A stretch of 64,000 nucleotides of DNA from an uncultured Clostridia bacterium (GTDB lineage Bacteria > Bacillota > Clostridia > Oscillospirales > Ruminococcaceae), in NCBI GenBank assembly GCA_947166275.1, contig CAMVDP010000004.1:61866-125865 (forward strand), read 5' to 3'. Numbering within the stretch: the first letter of the stretch is position 1; the number at the start of each line of letters is the position of its first letter. A model generated the notes under the pieces. It ran no database searches and had not been told where the DNA came from. It worked only from the letters and a program-made list of their open reading frames with translations. The translations under genes were made by a program, and so were the position numbers. Positions 16,601 through 25,316 of this stretch are shown in pieces.

Positions 16601-17872
16601 AGTCTGATCCTTCGAGAGGACTATCGCAGCATCTGTGCCGGTAACGCTCGCGTTCACGGTATCTGCTCTTCCGCTGATCTCCTTCGTCCATGTGACATTC
16701 TTGGTATAGGTTATATCTGCGGTGTCCATGGCGTTCATGTAGATCTCGGTTATCTGCTTGCGAAGGCGCTTGAGCTCTTCGGGGGAGAGTCCCTCTGCGG
16801 TGTTGCTGCTCTCTGCCTTTGCCTTTGCCGCGTCTATCTCCGACTGGGGAATGAACACCTTTGTCTCGGAGATGCCGGGGAAGGTCACGAGGATACCGCT
16901 GTCGTTCATGTAGATATCAGCCGAGCCGGAATGACCGTTCTTTTCTGATATACCGATAGACGCCATTTTGGTCGAGCCGTTGGCTACCTTGCTTGTAACA
17001 GCAAAGCTGTTGATAGTGTCGAGGATCTTGCGGGTATCCTCGTTATCGAGCATCGCGAACACACTGCCGAGCTTGATCTGTATATTCTGGCGTGTTGTGA
17101 GGCTGGTGCCTTCAGGGAGCCCGATGAACTTCTCCGTGTCGAGAAAGCCTGAACCTACAAGCTGGTCAGTGAGTTCTGTCGTGGTATCGGTCGAGGCGCT
17201 GAGTTTGCCGGATACTTTGGAGAACGACTTGAATGCGTTTCCGGCGCTCTTTGAGGAAAGGCTTATGTAGTTATAGATGTCATCCTCTTTGATGCCGGAG
17301 CTCTTTACAATGTTTTTCTCAAGCATCTGGGCGTATTTAGAGTTGCCCATGACAAGCCTTGTGATATCGGCATGGAAGCAGAAATAACCAACTCCCGCGC
17401 CGCCGAGTACGACAGCTGCTGCAGTGATGCCGGCGATAAGACCTGCCTTGCTCTTTTTCTTCTTTACGGGAGCGGCAGGCTGCTCGAATGTGGGCGCAGC
17501 CGGCTGTGTGTACGGTATTGACTGTGTGTAGCCGGCAGGCGCTGCAGGCTGTTCAACAACAGGTGCCGCAGGTTGTTCAACAACAGGTGTCGCAGGCTGT
17601 TCAGCGACAGGTGCCGCAGGCTGTTCAAAAGCAGGTGCCGCGGGCTGTTCAGCGACAGGTGTCGCAGGCTGTTCAAAAGCAGGTGCCGCAGGCTGTTCAA
17701 AAGCAGGTGCCGCAGGCTGTTCAGCAACAGGTGCCGCAGGCTCCGCGGATATTACAGGCTCAACGGGAGCGGCTGAAGCTTCAGGAGCTTCGGGCTGCTC
17801 GATAGGAAAGCCGCATGAGGCGCAGAATTTTGCGCCGTCTTCGATCTTACTTCCACAATTTCCACAAAACAT
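13643..17872 (-). CDS. Large zinc-ribbon membrane protein of unknown function (1409 residues)
   Basis: The N-terminus is a zinc ribbon (MFCGNCGSKIEDGAKFCASCG, cysteines 3, 6, 17, 20). Next come about 100 residues of Pro/Ala/Glu repeats with an 8-residue period (EQPAAPAF/EQPATPVA), a Lys-rich stop-transfer (KKKKSK) and one membrane helix at about 142-165. The remaining 1200 residues would then be outside the cell, with the zinc ribbon inside. That part is beta-rich, acidic and Asn/Ser-rich. It contains two long related-looking stretches and a C-terminal series of short lipocalin-like strands (GVWNVTDINGQDI, GVWRLESETG, GEWTVDLYEG), as if three small beta-barrel repeats were present. No enzyme motif is seen. 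It has its own promoter at 17926-17954. A stress-sensing or surface role is possible but unproven. Confidence 0.8.
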   Translation of the reverse strand: MFCGNCGSKIEDGAKFCASCGFPIEQPEAPEASAAPVEPVISAEPAAPVAEQPAAPAFEQPAAPAFEQPATPVAEQPAAPAFEQPAAPVAEQPATPVVEQPAAPVVEQPAAPAGYTQSIPYTQPAAPTFEQPAAPVKKKKSKAGLIAGITAAAVVLGGAGVGYFCFHADITRLVMGNSKYAQMLEKNIVKSSGIKEDDIYNYISLSSKSAGNAFKSFSKVSGKLSASTDTTTELTDQLVGSGFLDTEKFIGLPEGTSLTTRQNIQIKLGSVFAMLDNEDTRKILDTINSFAVTSKVANGSTKMASIGISEKNGHSGSADIYMNDSGILVTFPGISETKVFIPQSEIDAAKAKAESSNTAEGLSPEELKRLRKQITEIYMNAMDTADITYTKNVTWTKEISGRADTVNASVTGTDAAIVLSKDQTVSVVVAVYDLLANDEYLLGYAKDNFNLTEEQYKSLFNTDGIKQNSNVSVTIHHIVDVHNNVLASSIELSNESGGSLFISGTNSDKDQKGSVTEVSFRDKDGKSLDINVGCKKTTAVDGFAVFGIKSSIPKLEIDDLKFECSFTGAETKRFCGKDVNVGKYVITPSDPDKLFSAFENINTDPGQIVYDGNDDIVANTMSVTESSNLFGSDNAMLTELKKLTLTIESKLENSVMDVSFDISLGDIGSIGYYSNLEEKKEDIVMPDTAGALSINDETLGERLGQDAGKWLNDLIESIGLNNELINKIMGNIAGGVIPTPAGTSPYSAHYSAYDDMSEYNISSISYAISSALYTQITEMKDKQGVIKLYFKDGKPEIIDSAGVDGLADIDYTSGYLDVPMDSVYSEIVFNNNVEPTVFGVTSVYTDDPKDLPDALPNEINYYNYCYPWADDKNGYIGEFVVGTSPYLMTGEPSITELTTKADDLEMLNSFAKEIADVALDTFGVRNDISEYLNKPGLDYAIMLCYRTDNGTDWYEDNDSFFLNSDEVAKEFPDKLLKCLETASNTFGFDRPAKAAFSFNESKLLGVTVFENKYGALSFNDRALPSAGDISRSYFYNWYRDDDGEIQVGRVKVKYQDSVIPVGTYSIEKRGALGLPSAEPERKYDGVWNVTDINGQDISDGSLGYTSMRIVIDGFNCALETSSNENMYYHLIYGERYEGKPSAKLYYSSSNKFNGYIVFESETSGCIIEPDVMEDGTEYKTVINFVRGEGDGPSIIPSESVIDIRTISGVWRLESETGNTDLAISSDYVLSLYEENGYVSFDNCYYMNPSEDGFDIYQVENNQYIDCGRITYDSSKNTITYYEPQDGNPQELINVEKAPYFDYFGEWTVDLYEGISMEEYSETYDVEADKLYMNFDIGAYTVYMTDLESVSILTTKQPKQTNFKIAYDSSMFIDCTYDPQADTIKCVVKFDDDNEDGLSFTLKRGWHDFD
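17538..17729 (-). repeat. 24-bp tandem repeat inside the zinc-ribbon protein gene
   Basis: Eight in-frame copies of a 24-bp unit (consensus GGTGCCGCAGGCTGTTCA plus AAAGCA, GCGACA or ACAACA on the plus strand), each encoding eight residues of the Pro/Ala/Glu linker. Copy number is likely to vary between strains by slippage without shifting the frame. Confidence 0.9.
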
Positions 17873-17925
17873 AGTGATCTGTCCTTTCGTGATTATTACA
17901 GGTCTCGTAAACGATTGTACCTTAT

Positions 17926-17954
17926 ATTATAACATTTGTAGTGCGCCGTGTCAA
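17926..17954 (-). promoter_or_regulatory. Promoter for the 1409-residue protein gene
   Basis: Minus-strand TTGACA, 17 bp, TATAAT: a consensus housekeeping promoter about 45 bases upstream of the ATG's ribosome-binding site. Confidence 0.75.
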
Positions 17955-17965
17955 GTTTTTGATGA

Positions 17966-18433
17966 TCATAGTATCGTTTCCATGCCTATCTTCTGCGGCT
18001 TCATTCCCATTGCCTCATAGAAACGCATAGCTGCTTCATTGCAGGTCCAGACATTGAGGGTAACATTGTAGCAGCCTATGCTTCGCGCAAACTCAAGCAC
18101 ATACTCGAAGATGGCTTTCCCGATATGCCTGCCGCGCTCGGTTTCATCGACGCACAGGTCGTCTATATACAGAGTATGGATATCGGTGAGGATATTGTCA
18201 TCCGGATAGTACTTCAGCACACAGAACGCGTACCCGGTGAGCCTGTCGCCGTCAAAAGCCGCGAATATCGGGCGCTTGTCATCGGCGATGATCTCCGCGA
18301 GCTGTTCGTCGGTGTATTTCTTCACCCCGCCCTTGAACAGGTCGGGTCTGCCCTCGTGATGCACTTCAAGCACCTGACGCAGCAGTCTGTTTATTCCTTC
18401 CGTGTCGGACCGTACCGCACGCCTGATCTCCAT
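17966..18433 (-). CDS. GNAT family N-acetyltransferase
   Basis: A 155-residue acetyl-CoA-dependent N-acetyltransferase; substrate unknown. MEIRRAVRSDTEGINRLL is a typical first strand/helix, IDDLCVDETERGRHIGKAIFEYV holds the acetyl-CoA pyrophosphate loop (RGRHIG) and AAMRFYEAMGMKPQ is the C-terminal motif. AAGGAGGG precedes the ATG. It has its own promoter (18463-18490) and no obvious functional partner. Confidence 0.87.
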   Translation of the reverse strand: MEIRRAVRSDTEGINRLLRQVLEVHHEGRPDLFKGGVKKYTDEQLAEIIADDKRPIFAAFDGDRLTGYAFCVLKYYPDDNILTDIHTLYIDDLCVDETERGRHIGKAIFEYVLEFARSIGCYNVTLNVWTCNEAAMRFYEAMGMKPQKIGMETIL

Positions 18434-18462
18434 AATGATCCCTCCTTAATGATACAAATATA

Positions 18463-18490
18463 TTATACGACTCGGCACAGGATATGTCAA
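18463..18490 (-). promoter_or_regulatory. Promoter for the GNAT gene
   Basis: Minus-strand TTGACA, 16 bp, TATAAT, about 30 bases upstream of the start codon. Confidence 0.65.
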
Positions 18491-18555
18491 GTACACGTTT
18501 TTCGGCGGCTTCGCGCTATATCGACGGATATACTTTCCATCCGACACAATAGTAT

Positions 18556-18584
18556 TTGACAAGAACGGATATTTGGTATATAAT
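18556..18584 (+). promoter_or_regulatory. Promoter for the solute-binding protein/ispDF operon
   Basis: Perfect TTGACA, 17 bp, perfect TATAAT. The start is expected near 18591, which excludes the in-frame TTG at 18573 and the ATG at 18588 as translation starts. Confidence 0.8.
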
Positions 18585-18635
18585 GATATGTACGAAATTA
18601 CAGAAACAGTATTTGTCAGCAAGGAGTGCATAGTC

Positions 18636-21017
18636 CTGAAAAAGACAAGAAATATCATAGCTGCCGCATTGTGCGCAGTCATGTTTTCCGGCTGCTTCGG
18701 GTCCCCGGAGACTACGACAGTCGTATCACAGACAACATCACAGGCCGCCGTATCAGCTGCGTCGCAAAGCTCCGCAGTAAAAACGAAGGCATCGGAGACC
18801 ACAGATGCGGATAATACCGTCATTTCCACGCAGACCGTGGCTCTCGCGGGCATAGGCGATACTCCCGCGGTTACGGACGGCGAGCGTCCGCTGGTCATCG
18901 CTGTTGACGGGCTCAATAAGAGCTGGTCGCCATTCGCGGCAGAGGAGACCGCAGCCGATGAGCTTATGCGCAAACTCACAGGCGTGACGCTTATCGGCCG
19001 CACCCGCTCCGGCGATCTTGTGAGATCCGGGCGCATAACCGATTCGGAGGAATACGAAGGCACGAAATACAGCTACCGCTGCATCTCCGACAGTGCGTCG
19101 GACTATGACAGCGTGAGCGATACGACCTCTTTCACCTTTGCGCTGCGAAATGACGTACACTTTGCGGACGGTGAGGAGCTGGACGCGGATGACGTTATCT
19201 TCACGATGTATCTGCACCTTGACCCGTCATACAACAGCTCGGTGCAGCTGCAGGACACAAACATCATCGGCGCGCTCAACTACCGCTTCGACAGCAGCAC
19301 TGCCGGTAACATCACGCAGGAGCAGATAGACCGCGCCTTTGCTTCGGAAGATATCAAGCCGCTTATCAGGGAGCAGATAACTCTGCCGACGCTGCGTACG
19401 CAGTTCGCGAATGTCAAGTCGTTCTACGGTGACACCGCATACTCGGTGTACACAAACAAATACCCGAAAGCCACCGACCTTTTCACATTCTTTTACTCGA
19501 TAGACAGCAACTACTCCTCAAAAGGCAAGGACGAACAGACTGTTATCAACGATATCGCGAATATGTACGGCAGCAACTATAAACTGCTCGCAAGCATGAT
19601 ATTCGGTGACGAGACTTTGTTTGACGAACAGGCTGTCAATATTGCTGTGGGGCTTATCTCCCGCACATCCTCCGGCAGCGAGGATCCCGACCATGTTGGT
19701 ATGATCAGCGGTATCGTTAAGAATAACAAATACGCCGTGACTGTCACTGTCAAAGGCGACGGCGCAGCTCTCGAAAAAGCGCTTTCAAAGATGGTGATAC
19801 TGCCGCTGCACTACTATGGCAGTGCGTCCATGTTCAGTTACGAGAATGACCGTTTCGGCTTTGCAAAGGGGCTCGCGTCACACATCACCGAATCAGACAA
19901 GCCTTTGCTCGGCGCAGGTCCGTATACGGTAGTCGGCACTGACACCGACGGCGTGCTGCTCAAAGCGAACGAGTACTACTATAAAGGCGCTCCGGCATCC
20001 CCCGCGGTGAAGATCATCAACGGCAGACCTGATGAAGCTGCATCACTGATAGCAGACGGCACGGCGGATATCTGCGTATCCGACAGCTCCGGCACGAGCT
20101 ATGCTGCTGTGGGAGAAGCCAACCGTACCACCGAGACGATATATGCCGTCTCGAAGACAGTGGAGGGCTATGGTTATATCGGTATCAACGCTGGCACAGT
20201 GCGACTCGGTGACAACTTCTCCAACCGAAGCTACGCGCTGCGAAAGGCGCTTGCCACCGCGATAGCGTACTATAAGCCCGAATCGCTCGATACATACTTC
20301 GGCGGCTGCGGGATACCTACCGACTATCCTTATCTTGAGGGCGTTGACGTTACACAGGCTGCGGCAGACAGCGTGAAGCCGTACTCTGTAGATAATAACG
20401 GTGCGGCGCTGTTTGCGCCGGGAGCGGACGAGAATACACGCCGCGAGGCGGTAAAGTCCGCATGCCTCGGATTTCTGCGCGAAGCCGGCTATGCCGTGGC
20501 TGACGGTAAGGTAACTGCTGCGCCGAGCGACGGAAAGCTTGAATATACAGCTATGATAGCGGCGAACGGCACAGGTGATCACCCGTCGTATATCGCTCTC
20601 AAAAAGGCTTCTGAACTCCTCGGGGAGATAGGCATAACCCTCACCGTAAAGGACATCACAGATGCTTCCGAGCTCTACCGGAACCAGAAGGAAGGCACTG
20701 TCGAGATATGGGCAGGCGCATGGAACAGCGAAACACTGAGCGACGTATACATTGACTCATGCTACGGGCTTAACGGCTCCACAAAGCTCAAGTACCTGAT
20801 AAGAGAAGCTGAGGCTACCGACCCGTCAGCCCGTCCGGAGGCATTTATGAAATGCTACGACAAGATCGTGAATGCCTACGCGGCAGAAATACCGATGTAC
20901 CGCCGCATTAACAGCACACTGTTCAGCGCGCTGCGGCTCGATGTCACCACCATACCGCCCGACATGACAGACAGCTACGGTTGGGCGGACGAAGTATACT
21001 TGATTAAACAGCGTTGA
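18636..21017 (+). CDS. Extracellular solute-binding lipoprotein of the oligopeptide (SBP_bac_5) family, probable CTG start
   Basis: About 793 residues: a lipoprotein signal (KKTRNIIAAALCAVMFSGC), a 50-residue Thr/Ser/Ala linker, then a two-lobe binding protein. SWSPFAAEETAADELMRKLTGVTLIGR, FALRNDVHFADGEELDADDVIFT and GAGPYTVVGTDTDGVLLKANEYYYKG are family hallmarks. It probably binds peptides or a similar solute for an ABC importer. No permease or ATPase gene is adjacent, so it may be an orphan receptor. The only start consistent with the promoter is CTG at 18636, nine bases after AAGGAG; candidate starts further upstream coincide with the -10 box or transcription start. ispDF follows after 12 bases. 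Confidence 0.87.
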   Translation: MKKTRNIIAAALCAVMFSGCFGSPETTTVVSQTTSQAAVSAASQSSAVKTKASETTDADNTVISTQTVALAGIGDTPAVTDGERPLVIAVDGLNKSWSPFAAEETAADELMRKLTGVTLIGRTRSGDLVRSGRITDSEEYEGTKYSYRCISDSASDYDSVSDTTSFTFALRNDVHFADGEELDADDVIFTMYLHLDPSYNSSVQLQDTNIIGALNYRFDSSTAGNITQEQIDRAFASEDIKPLIREQITLPTLRTQFANVKSFYGDTAYSVYTNKYPKATDLFTFFYSIDSNYSSKGKDEQTVINDIANMYGSNYKLLASMIFGDETLFDEQAVNIAVGLISRTSSGSEDPDHVGMISGIVKNNKYAVTVTVKGDGAALEKALSKMVILPLHYYGSASMFSYENDRFGFAKGLASHITESDKPLLGAGPYTVVGTDTDGVLLKANEYYYKGAPASPAVKIINGRPDEAASLIADGTADICVSDSSGTSYAAVGEANRTTETIYAVSKTVEGYGYIGINAGTVRLGDNFSNRSYALRKALATAIAYYKPESLDTYFGGCGIPTDYPYLEGVDVTQAAADSVKPYSVDNNGAALFAPGADENTRREAVKSACLGFLREAGYAVADGKVTAAPSDGKLEYTAMIAANGTGDHPSYIALKKASELLGEIGITLTVKDITDASELYRNQKEGTVEIWAGAWNSETLSDVYIDSCYGLNGSTKLKYLIREAEATDPSARPEAFMKCYDKIVNAYAAEIPMYRRINSTLFSALRLDVTTIPPDMTDSYGWADEVYLIKQR

Positions 21018-21029
21018 GGTGAGGGCTCC

Positions 21030-22172
21030 GTGGATACAGTCGTTCTGATGCTCGCGGGAGGAAGCTCCCGCAGAATGGAAGGTATAAACAAGCTGCTAGC
21101 TCCCGCAGGCGGTATACCCGTGCTGGTGAGGAGTCTGCTGGCATTCGAGCGCTCACCGCTCGTTTCGGCGATAGTCACTGCCGTTCGTGAGAGCGATGCC
21201 GACACGGTACGCACACTGTGCGGGACATACGGCGTGAACAAACTGAAGCTGCTCGTGATCGGCGGCACCACCCGCACCGATTCCGCGCGGCTCGCGTTTG
21301 AAGCCGCGTGCTCGGCAGGGCTATTATCCGACGATGACATCGTAATGGTGCATGACGGTGCGCGTCCGTACGTGACCCCGGAGCTTATCGCGCGGGTCCA
21401 CGCGGACTGTGTGCAATATGGCGCGGCAGTTCCTGCGGTGACGGTGAAAGATACGATAAAGACTGTGGACTCCGACGGCTGCGTTGCAAGTACTCCCGAC
21501 CGCGAGACGCTCCGCGCGGCACAGACCCCCCAGGCGTTCATGGCGGCGCTTTACCGCAGAATGATGGCGCTCGGCGCAGATGCTACCGATGATGCGGGGC
21601 TGGCGGAGCTTGCCGGTGCGAAAGTGAAGCTCACCGATGGCGACCCGCAGAACATCAAGATAACCGTGCCGTCAGACCTGTCGGAAGTGCAGAGCTCATC
21701 GCAGCTTCGCATAGGTCATGGCTACGACGTTCACCGGCTTGTACCGGACAGGAAGCTGATACTCGGCGGGGCAGAGATACCCTGTGAGCTCGGGCTGCTC
21801 GGGCACTCGGACGCGGATGTGCTGGTGCATGCGATCATGGACGCGATGCTCGGCGCGCTGGCGCTCGGTGACATCGGTAAGCACTTTCCCGACAGCGACC
21901 CGCAGTACAAGGGCGCAGACAGTATAGAGCTGCTGAAGCGCGTAAACAGTATGATACGCGAGCGTGGGTACGAAGTGTCGAACCTCGACTGCACTATTAA
22001 TGCCGAAAAACCGAAGCTTGCGCCCTACATACAGCAGATGCGCGTTAATATCGCTGCGGCGTGCGAAGCACCGACCGATGCCGTGAGCGTGAAGGCCACC
22101 ACCGAGGAAGGTCTCGGGCTTGCCGGGAGCGGCATTGGCGCTGTGTGCGTGTGCCTGCTGACGCATAGATGA
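21030..22172 (+). CDS. ispDF: Bifunctional IspDF, isoprenoid (MEP) pathway
   Basis: Fused 2-C-methyl-D-erythritol 4-phosphate cytidylyltransferase (residues 1-220) and 2,4-cyclodiphosphate synthase (about 228-380). The IspD part shows [28 protein letters not shown] and TPQAF. The IspF part shows [34 protein letters not shown] and the C-terminal [17 protein letters not shown]. The fusion places two non-consecutive MEP steps on one chain, as in some Clostridia and proteobacteria. Start is GTG with GAGGTGAGGG ahead. The product is needed for undecaprenyl and quinone precursors. It ends at a strong terminator. Confidence 0.95.
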   Translation: MDTVVLMLAGGSSRRMEGINKLLAPAGGIPVLVRSLLAFERSPLVSAIVTAVRESDADTVRTLCGTYGVNKLKLLVIGGTTRTDSARLAFEAACSAGLLSDDDIVMVHDGARPYVTPELIARVHADCVQYGAAVPAVTVKDTIKTVDSDGCVASTPDRETLRAAQTPQAFMAALYRRMMALGADATDDAGLAELAGAKVKLTDGDPQNIKITVPSDLSEVQSSSQLRIGHGYDVHRLVPDRKLILGGAEIPCELGLLGHSDADVLVHAIMDAMLGALALGDIGKHFPDSDPQYKGADSIELLKRVNSMIRERGYEVSNLDCTINAEKPKLAPYIQQMRVNIAAACEAPTDAVSVKATTEEGLGLAGSGIGAVCVCLLTHR

Positions 22173-22175
22173 AAC

Positions 22176-22209
22176 ATGGGGGATGACCTTTTTAAAGGTC
22201 ATCCCCCAT
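22176..22209. terminator. Bidirectional terminator between ispDF and rny
   Basis: ATGGGGGATGACCTTT and its complement AAAGGTCATCCCCCAT form a perfect 16-bp stem with a two-base loop, between two convergent genes. Confidence 0.85.
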
Positions 22210-22228
22210 AACAGTATTACAAACAATT

Positions 22229-23839
22229 TTATTTCGCGTATTCCACCGCACGGCTTTCGCGGATGAGATTTACCTTGATCTGACCCGGGTATTCCATTTC
22301 GGCTTCGATCTTTTTTGCGATCTCGCGCGCGAGGACTGTCATCTTGTCGTCGCCCATAGACTCGGGCTTTATCATTACGCGAACCTCACGACCTGCCTGG
22401 ATAGCGTAGGTCTTCTCAACTCCGTTGTAGGACGAGCAGATCTCCTCGAGCTTCTGGAGACGTTTGATGTAGTTCTCGAAGTTCTCGCTTCTTGCTGCGG
22501 GTCTTGCTGCGCTGATAGCGTCAGCTGCCTTGACGAGGCAGGCGATGACTGTACGTGCTTCGACGTCGCCGTGATGAGCTTCGATAGCGTGGATGACATC
22601 CGGGCTTTCCTTATACTTGCGGCAGACATCTACGCCGATCTGTACATGGGAGCCTTCGATCTCTTCGCTGAGTGCCTTACCGACGTCATGCAGCAGACCT
22701 GCGCGGCGTGCGAGGGCTGCGTCCACTCCGAGCTCGTCTGCCATCATTCCGGCGAGGTGAGCTACCTCGATAGAGTGGTCGAGCACATTCTGGCTGTAGG
22801 ACGAGCGGTAGTAGAGACGACCTACGAGCTTTACGAGCTCGGGGTTCATGTTGTTTACGTTGGTAGCAAGCAGAGCGCGTTCGCCCTCGTGCTTGATTTT
22901 CTGTTCGACTTCGCGGCGTGCGCGGTCGACGGTCTCTTCGATTCTTGTCGGGTGGATACGGCCGTCCTGGATAAGGCGCTCAAGCGATATACGCGCTATC
23001 TCGCGGCGAACCTTGTCATGGCTTGACAGGGTGATCGCTTCGGGAGTATCATCGATTATCAGGTCAACGCCGGTGAGCTGTTCGAGAGTGCGGATGTTAC
23101 GTCCCTCGCGTCCGATTATGCGGCCTTTCATTTCGTCGTTGGGCAGTGAGACGACGGAGACTGTCATCTCCGAGACTGTCTCTGCTGCGAGACGGGAAAT
23201 CGCGAGTGCTATGCAGTTTCTTGCCTTGTCATCGCACTCATCTTTGAGTGTCTGCTCGTAATTTGATATACGGACCGCCTTTTCGCGGTCGAGTTCTCCG
23301 TCGAGCATACGGAGCAGATGTTCTTTTGCCTGGTCGGTGGTGAAGCCCGATATCCTTTCGAGTATCCCCATCTGATCCGCCTTGAGCTTTTCGGCTTCGG
23401 CGAGCTTTTCTTCGGCCTTCTTGTTTTTTGCTGCGAGGCTTTCCTCAAGCTTTTCGATCTTGTCGTTCTTTTTGTCGAGATTTTCTTCTTTTTGCTGTAA
23501 TCTTCTTTCGGCTCTGGAGACTTCTGCGCGGCGATCCTTCAGCTCATGCTCTGCCTCCGATTTCATTTTCTGGATCTCTTTTTCCGCCTGGCCCCTCAAA
23601 CGGTAGATCTCGTCTTTAGCTTCGACAAGTTTTGTTTTCTTTGATGTCTCTGCTTTTTCACGAGCTTCCGCTACGATCCTTTCGGCTTCTTTTTCGGCGG
23701 ATTCGATCTGTGCTTCTGCGTCTTTTTTACGCTGTTCCACGCCGCGGCTAAAGGCTGTCTTATAAACGAGGAGCCCTGATAAAACTGCTCCGAGAACGAG
23801 TGCGGCGGCTATAAGCACGATTGCGACCCACAGTTCCAT
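22229..23839 (-). CDS. rny: Ribonuclease Y
   Basis: Membrane-anchored endoribonuclease that starts bulk mRNA decay in Firmicutes. The 536-residue protein has an N-terminal membrane helix ([20 protein letters not shown]), a long charged coiled coil at about 30-200, and a KH domain with [21 protein letters not shown]. An HD domain follows with [27 protein letters not shown] and EAHHGDVEA. The ATG at 23839 has AAGGAGGGA ahead; a longer reading frame upstream has no ribosome-binding site and would bury the membrane anchor. Length and domain order are standard. Confidence 0.96.
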   Translation of the reverse strand: MELWVAIVLIAAALVLGAVLSGLLVYKTAFSRGVEQRKKDAEAQIESAEKEAERIVAEAREKAETSKKTKLVEAKDEIYRLRGQAEKEIQKMKSEAEHELKDRRAEVSRAERRLQQKEENLDKKNDKIEKLEESLAAKNKKAEEKLAEAEKLKADQMGILERISGFTTDQAKEHLLRMLDGELDREKAVRISNYEQTLKDECDDKARNCIALAISRLAAETVSEMTVSVVSLPNDEMKGRIIGREGRNIRTLEQLTGVDLIIDDTPEAITLSSHDKVRREIARISLERLIQDGRIHPTRIEETVDRARREVEQKIKHEGERALLATNVNNMNPELVKLVGRLYYRSSYSQNVLDHSIEVAHLAGMMADELGVDAALARRAGLLHDVGKALSEEIEGSHVQIGVDVCRKYKESPDVIHAIEAHHGDVEARTVIACLVKAADAISAARPAARSENFENYIKRLQKLEEICSSYNGVEKTYAIQAGREVRVMIKPESMGDDKMTVLAREIAKKIEAEMEYPGQIKVNLIRESRAVEYAK

Positions 23840-24236
23840 GAAACCGTCCCTCCTTTTCGCATATTCCCGGCTTACACAGTACGCCATACAAATAATACGA
23901 AAACACGGAGATCCGCGGAACAATGGCGCTTCACGCCCATAACCGCCGTTTATCCGATATTGCCAATATATGTCTAACCGTGCGCAGAACGGCATTATGC
24001 CTCCGCAAACGGTACATCAATATAAGTCGATCAGATGTCGAACCTGCATTATCTGCTTTGTGTATAATATGTAAACCAAGTTTGGTAAAAATGATAAATA
24101 GCTGTATTACAGACTGCTTTTCGGCAGCTGCGTAAATGTATTTGCATACAGACTTATTCACAATATTAATTTTAATACATTTTTACTGAATTGTCAAGCG
24201 TTTTTTTGATATTTTTATAAAATTTTTTCACTTCAC
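23840..24236. other. Gene-free interval upstream of rny and tRNA-Leu
   Basis: About 400 bases with no convincing gene. Two overlapping reading frames of about 70 codons lack ribosome-binding sites and family features. The right third is strongly A+T-rich (T-runs at 24185-24230). It should contain the rny promoter, but I see no consensus pair of boxes at good spacing. Confidence 0.5.
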
Positions 24237-24265
24237 TTGACGAAAAGCGTATATTATGCTATACT
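24237..24265 (+). promoter_or_regulatory. Promoter for tRNA-Leu
   Basis: TTGACG, 17 bp, TATACT. The start is expected near 24272, about 14 bases ahead of the mature tRNA. Confidence 0.75.
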
Positions 24266-24285
24266 ATATAAGTTAAATAGCACTT

Positions 24286-24372
24286 GCCGGCGTGATGGAA
24301 TTGGCAGACGTGCCGGACTCAAAATCCGGTGGTAGCGATACCGTGCGGGTTCGACCCCCGCCGCCGGCACCA
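24286..24372 (+). tRNA. tRNA-Leu, anticodon CAA
   Basis: Acceptor stem GCCGGCG/CGCCGGC, anticodon stem CCGGA/TCCGG around the loop CTCAAAA, a long variable arm as expected for leucine, T-loop GGTTCGACCCC, and encoded CCA. It reads UUG codons. Confidence 0.96.
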
Positions 24373-24390
24373 CGGGCGATCGCCCGTTTA
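24373..24390 (+). terminator. Short terminator-like palindrome after tRNA-Leu
   Basis: CGGGCGATCGCCCG is a perfect palindrome directly after the CCA end, followed by TTT. Confidence 0.5.
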
Positions 24391-24397
24391 TCCGTAT

Positions 24398-24487
24398 GGA
24401 ACTTTCTGCAGTTGGGGGGTTATCTGCCTCGCCGTCCGGAGTTTTCTGCGGTTGATGGCTTATCCGCCTCGCCGTCCGGAGCTTTCG
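24398..24487 (+). repeat. 40-bp tandem repeat behind tRNA-Leu
   Basis: Two 40-bp units start at 24398 and 24438, with a 10-base start of a third. They share GGA(A/G)(C/T)TTTCTGC(A/G)GTTG and end in TATC(T/C)GCCTCGCCGTCC. The end sequence resembles the CTGTCTCGCAGTCCGGAG core of the 104-bp repeats behind tmRNA. Confidence 0.8.
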
Positions 24488-24581
24488 GGAACATCCTTTA
24501 GGAGCTCATAACCTGCGTAACATTCTTTCGCACAATCTTATCCGACATTTTCAAAGCAGGCTCATATATTTCAGAGGAAAA

Positions 24582-25316
24582 ATGAAACGAGAATACATCA
24601 TTGCGATATGCGACACTCAAAGATCTGACACCGAAGCCGTTGAAGCTGTGGTGGCATCATGGACAGACAGCGACGGCTCCGACCGCGTGACCGCCGATAC
24701 TTTCCGTGATGCTGCGGCGCTTCGCAGCAAGCTTGCTGACGGCTACGGCGCGGATACATATATAATAACGCTTTCCGCTCACGGTACTTCAGGTGTTGAT
24801 CTGGCACGGCAGATCCGTCTTCGTCAGCCGGGTGTACCTATTATATTTATAGCTACATCAAAAGCGTTTGCTTACGATGCCTATGAGCTTCATGTCATAC
24901 GCTATCTGCTCGGCGCGGATAATGCAGAGGAGCTTAAGTCTGCGCTTGACTTTGCGTACCTTCTGTTCCGTGTGTCACCGGCGGACACCGTAATGGTGCG
25001 GCTCCCCGGCGAGACGAGAAGCGTCAATTCAGACGATGTCGTATATATAGAGAACAATGTTCGTGCCATGAGATATGTGCTGCGCGATGGCACATCGCTC
25101 AGCGGGACCCGCAGAAATGTGTCGTTTGAGGAGCATTTCTCATCGCTGCTTAACTCCGGACGCTTTGTTCAGCCGCATAAATCCTTCATTATAAATATAC
25201 GCTACATACGCTCTGTGCGCAGCAACAGCGTCACAATGACCAACGGGGTGCAGATACCGATAAGCCGCCGTCATATTGCTGAAGTTCAGGAAGCGTACAG
25301 TAAATTTGCAAATTGA
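24582..25316 (+). CDS. LytTR-family response regulator
   Basis: A 244-residue transcription regulator: a receiver-like N-terminal domain (about 1-125) and a LytTR DNA-binding domain (about 140-244). The receiver has IAICDTQRSD at the acidic pocket but little of the usual phospho-acceptor context: the strand ending DTYIITLSAHGTSG lacks a clear LxDxxMPxxxG, so the domain may be degenerate or phosphorylation-independent. The DNA-binding part shows VYIENNVRAMRYVLRDG, FVQPHKSFIINIRYI and VQIPISRRHIAEV, a textbook LytTR. GAGGAAA precedes the ATG. No cognate kinase is adjacent. The pilin locus begins 360 bases downstream and is a candidate target, which is inference. Confidence 0.87.
   Translation: MKREYIIAICDTQRSDTEAVEAVVASWTDSDGSDRVTADTFRDAAALRSKLADGYGADTYIITLSAHGTSGVDLARQIRLRQPGVPIIFIATSKAFAYDAYELHVIRYLLGADNAEELKSALDFAYLLFRVSPADTVMVRLPGETRSVNSDDVVYIENNVRAMRYVLRDGTSLSGTRRNVSFEEHFSSLLNSGRFVQPHKSFIINIRYIRSVRSNSVTMTNGVQIPISRRHIAEVQEAYSKFAN

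Noticed and set aside
17464..17805. Plus- and minus-strand repeat-rich small proteins (Leu/Arg/Gln-rich) over the zinc-ribbon gene
   Set aside because: They are other-frame translations of the 24-bp repeat inside a well-supported gene.
23923..24161. Two reading frames of 70-76 codons between rny and tRNA-Leu
   Set aside because: No ribosome-binding site, overlapping on opposite strands, no recognisable features.
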